A DNA stretch of 8,629 nt, from contig CAMLLD010000131.1 in the NCBI GenBank assembly GCA_946480785.1, forward strand, positions 1-8,629, in the 5' to 3' direction. How positions within the stretch are numbered: position 1 is the stretch's first letter; the number at the start of each line of letters is the position of its first letter. The notes beneath the pieces were generated by a model. That model worked only from the letters and a program-made list of their open reading frames with translations, searched no databases and had not been told where the DNA came from. Shown piece by piece: positions 6,941 to 8,629 of the stretch. The position numbers and the translations under genes were made by a program. This DNA comes from an uncultured Blastocatellia bacterium. Lineage in GTDB: Bacteria > Acidobacteriota > Blastocatellia > Pyrinomonadales > Pyrinomonadaceae.

Positions 6941-8629
6941 AAGAGAAGCTGCTGGGCGAGTTGGAGTGGCTGAGTAAAGAGGAGCGCGAGCAGATCGTTT
7001 ATGGCTGGAACGAGACTTCAGCTGCGGTTGGCAGTGAGCTGAGTATCGCGGAGCAGATTGGAGCGCGGGTAGAAGAGTTTGGGAGTGCGGTGGCGCTGGT
7101 GAGTGGTGGGGCAGAGGTCAGTTATGCGGAGTTGAACGAGCGGACGAACCAGTTGGGGCGCTATCTGCAACGATTGGGAGTTGGACCAGAGACAGTGGTG
7201 GGCGTGTGTCTGGAGCGCACGGTGGAGTTAGTGGTGAGCTTGCTGGGGGTGTTGAAAGCGGGAGGTGCTTATCTGCCGCTGGATCCGTCGTATCCGCGGG
7301 AGCGACTGGAATGGATGCTCGAGGACGCGGGCGTGCAGGTGGTGGTCAGTGAAGAGCGTTTGCTTTCAGTGCTGGGCGAGTACGGCGGCAGAGTAGTTTG
7401 CCTGGACCGTGAAAGTGAAGCGATTGGCGAGGAGAGTCACACCGGATTCAAGGCCGGAGTCAGTGATGAGAATCTGGCATACATGATCTACACGTCTGGG
7501 TCCACGGGGCGGCCGAAAGGAGTGATGGTCCAACAGGGGAATGTGAAGAACCTCTTCTGCGCGATGGACCAGAGTTTGGGACGGGGAACAACTGCGGGGC
7601 AGCGGGAAACATGGCTGGCGGTGACTTCAGCGTCATTTGATATTTCGGTGGTGGAATTGTTGTGGAGTTTACGGCGCGGCTGTCGCGTCGTGCTGAGTAA
7701 GACCATTGCCATCGGAGAACAGGCGCCTGAAGAACTGCCCATTGGCGAGCAGTTGCAGCGCGAGCAGGTAACGCATCTGCAATGCACGCCGACGCTGGCT
7801 GAAGCTTTGGGGAAAGACGTGGAGACGCGTGCCGGGTTAAGTCGACTGAAGCAACTGGTATGTGGTGGCGAAGCGTTTCTGGGAAGCCTCGCAGATATGT
7901 TGCGCCAGAGCGTGCCGGGCGCAGTCTACAACGGATATGGACCAACAGAGACCACCATCTATTCGGCCATCCATGAGATTAATGAGATAGACACGCAGGC
8001 AGCGACAGTGCCGATTGGCCGCCCCGTCGCGAACACGCAACTCTACTTGCTGGACGAAGCGCTGCAACCGGCGCCGGTGGGCGTGCGTGGCGAACTCTAC
8101 ATTGGTGGTGATGGAGTAACGCGTGGCTACTGGCAGCGCGTTGAGTTGACGGCCGAGCGGTTTGTGCCCGACCCGTTCAGTAAGCGTGGTGGGCAGCGGT
8201 TGTATCGCACTGGCGATGAATGCCGCTACCTGGCGAATGGAGAGATCGAATATCTGGGCCGCAGTGACCAGCAGGTAAAGCTGCGCGGTTATCGCATCGA
8301 GTTGGGTGAGATTGAGGCCGCGCTGCGGGCGCATGAGAGTGTGACGAGTGCTGCGGTGGCGGTGCGCAGTGAACGGCTGGTGGCGTATGTGGTAGGCGCT
8401 GGCGATCAGACAATCAGTGGTGCAGTGCTGCGGCAGCATCTGCAACAGGGCCTGCCTGAGTACATGGTACCGAGTTACTTCATGGTGCTGGCGGCACTGC
8501 CGCAGACACCGAATGGGAAACTGGACCGGAAAGCGCTGCCGGAGCCGGAGCCAGGCGGGAGACTGACGGGAACGGAATACGAAGCACCACGCACGGCGGT
8601 GGAAGAAGTGCTGGCCGCGATCATGGCGG
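5650..8629 (+). CDS. NRPS subunit, 3'-truncated: C-A-(T)
   Basis: Second NRPS subunit, starting at the ATG at 5650 and still open at the window end (993 complete codons, no stop). The start is well supported: it lies 4 bases after the gene 1 stop, and the condensation-domain motif YPLSPMQEG begins at residue 10. Domains are a condensation domain (about residues 1-430), a complete adenylation domain (about 437-965) and the first residues of a thiolation domain, cut before the LGG(H/D)S core. The C domain has DCL-type features, which suits an upstream partner ending in an epimerization domain. The A pocket reads DIVQVGGIYK, closest to glycine codes. From about 6940 onward the coding strand becomes strongly G-rich, and from 8018 the DNA is nearly identical to the start of gene 1. 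Family identity is certain; substrate and product are inferred. Confidence 0.97.
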   Translation, partial: MGAKNVEDVYPLSPMQEGLLFHSLYAQDHAVYVTHITCTLENLDVPAFERAWQQVMDRHPALRTAFVWQDLPTPLQVVTRGVRIRINQHDCRALSAGEQDARLNAFLQAEQNRDFKLAKAPLLRLTLFQIAAASFQFVYSHHHLLLDGWSDYLLLNEVFTFYEAYRKGEELRLEQPRPYRDYIAWLGQQDLSRAESYWRQLLQGFNSPTVLSVDQAPGSLPSQDEKTIQFRLPAEITNALRTQSRQRGLTLNNFTQGVWALLLSRYSGEHDVVFGATVSGRPIEMKGVEKMMGVFINTLPVRIRVPSKAPVWSWLRELQTAQLAMREYEYSPLVQVQGWSDVPRGAPLFDTIIDFENHTAGTSLEELGQTLKVTNVQTGIKVEYPLLLKATPGAELLFTIFYDRRRFHDATISRLTGHLETLLRGVAEAGEEKLLGELEWLSKEEREQIVYGWNETSAAVGSELSIAEQIGARVEEFGSAVALVSGGAEVSYAELNERTNQLGRYLQRLGVGPETVVGVCLERTVELVVSLLGVLKAGGAYLPLDPSYPRERLEWMLEDAGVQVVVSEERLLSVLGEYGGRVVCLDRESEAIGEESHTGFKAGVSDENLAYMIYTSGSTGRPKGVMVQQGNVKNLFCAMDQSLGRGTTAGQRETWLAVTSASFDISVVELLWSLRRGCRVVLSKTIAIGEQAPEELPIGEQLQREQVTHLQCTPTLAEALGKDVETRAGLSRLKQLVCGGEAFLGSLADMLRQSVPGAVYNGYGPTETTIYSAIHEINEIDTQAATVPIGRPVANTQLYLLDEALQPAPVGVRGELYIGGDGVTRGYWQRVELTAERFVPDPFSKRGGQRLYRTGDECRYLANGEIEYLGRSDQQVKLRGYRIELGEIEAALRAHESVTSAAVAVRSERLVAYVVGAGDQTISGAVLRQHLQQGLPEYMVPSYFMVLAALPQTPNGKLDRKALPEPEPGGRLTGTEYEAPRTAVEEVLAAIMA
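6960..8550 (+). other. Adenylation domain, glycine-like pocket (gene 2)
   Basis: Complete adenylation domain with motifs A1 VSYAELNE, A2 LKAGGAYLPLDPSYP, A3 YTSGSTGRPKG (7489-7521), A4 FDISVVE (7636-7656), A5 NGYGPTETTIY (7930-7962), A6 GELYIGG, A7 YRTGDECRY, A8 GRSDQQVKLRGYRIELGEIE, A9 LPEYMVPSYF and A10 NGKLDRKALP (catalytic Lys codon 8518). The pocket by eye is D (7639) I (7642) V (7651) Q (7780) V (7858) G (7864) G (7933) I (7957) Y (7960) K (8518). Compared with glycine codes such as DILQLGMIWK, six positions are identical (D, I, Q, G, I, K) and three of the four changes are conservative; Gly for Met at 322 is the largest. I infer glycine or another small residue, with modest confidence. 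Confidence 0.93.
8018..8629 (+). repeat. Module-level direct repeat, copy 2 (truncated by window end)
   Basis: Partner of 181-792, with the same domain coverage in gene 2. Identity is still complete at the window end (the last 12 bases are the same in both), so the true 3' end of the repeat lies outside. Copy 1 changes composition at about 845, which predicts a repeat end near 45 to 55 bases beyond this window. Confidence 0.92.
8580..8629 (+). other. Thiolation domain, first helix only (window edge)
   Basis: The last 17 residues (YEAPRTAVEEVLAAIMA) match the opening of T domain 1 in gene 1 exactly at protein level. The core serine motif lies beyond the window, so activity cannot be judged. 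Confidence 0.85.

Noticed and set aside
8177..8413. Pair of similar 78-codon antisense frames (340-576 and here), which might look like a conserved small gene
   Set aside because: They are similar only because the sense-strand A domains are about 91% identical. Conservation follows the NRPS frame.
7837..8445. Antisense open frame of 202 codons inside the gene 2 A domain
   Set aside because: It is a shadow of the A domain. Its sequence merely mirrors the forward motifs.
181..8629. The long direct repeat as a mobile element or an assembly artefact
   Set aside because: The repeat is in frame, matches domain boundaries, has about 9% scattered differences, and has no transposase or terminal inverted repeats. 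Duplicated NRPS modules explain it better, though long reads would exclude a misassembly.

Overview
The window is a stretch of a multi-protein non-ribosomal peptide synthetase (NRPS) assembly line on the + strand. It holds two large genes, both cut by the window edges, separated by only 4 bases. There is no RNA gene, transposon, CRISPR array, promoter or terminator that I can support. The DNA is bacterial and moderately GC-rich (about 57% by eye). A soil or rhizosphere lineage such as Acidobacteriota or Myxococcota would fit, but nothing here fixes the taxon.

Gene 1 (1-5645, 5' end missing) encodes, in order: the last part of an adenylation (A) domain, a thiolation (T) domain, a heterocyclization (Cy) domain, a complete A domain whose pocket reads DLWNMSLIWK (cysteine type), a second T domain, an epimerization (E) domain and a short C-terminal docking helix. 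Gene 2 (5650-8629, 3' end missing) encodes a condensation (C) domain that begins almost at the start codon, a complete A domain with pocket DIVQVGGIYK (closest to glycine codes, uncertain), and the first residues of a T domain, cut before its phosphopantetheine serine.

The inferred order of events is as follows. An upstream module, whose visible pocket residues fit glycine, hands its chain to the Cy domain. The Cy domain condenses it with cysteine and closes a thiazoline ring. The E domain sets or equilibrates the D configuration. The chain then crosses between proteins through a COM-type docking pair to a C domain of the type that accepts D donors, which adds the next residue. The predicted fragment is ...-Gly?-(D-Cys-derived thiazoline)-Gly?-...; no oxidase domain is present to make a thiazole.

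The most striking structural signal is a mosaic. The C-terminal part of the A domain plus the start of the T domain in gene 1 (181-792) is about 91% identical, without gaps, to the matching part of gene 2 (8018-8629). The A-domain sequence just upstream, which carries pocket residues, is only about 62% identical. These A/T blocks also have a strong G-over-C bias on the coding strand that the Cy, A, E and C domains between them lack. The bias switches abruptly at about 845, within the T core motif, and at about 6940, in the C-A linker. This points to recombination or gene conversion between modules.
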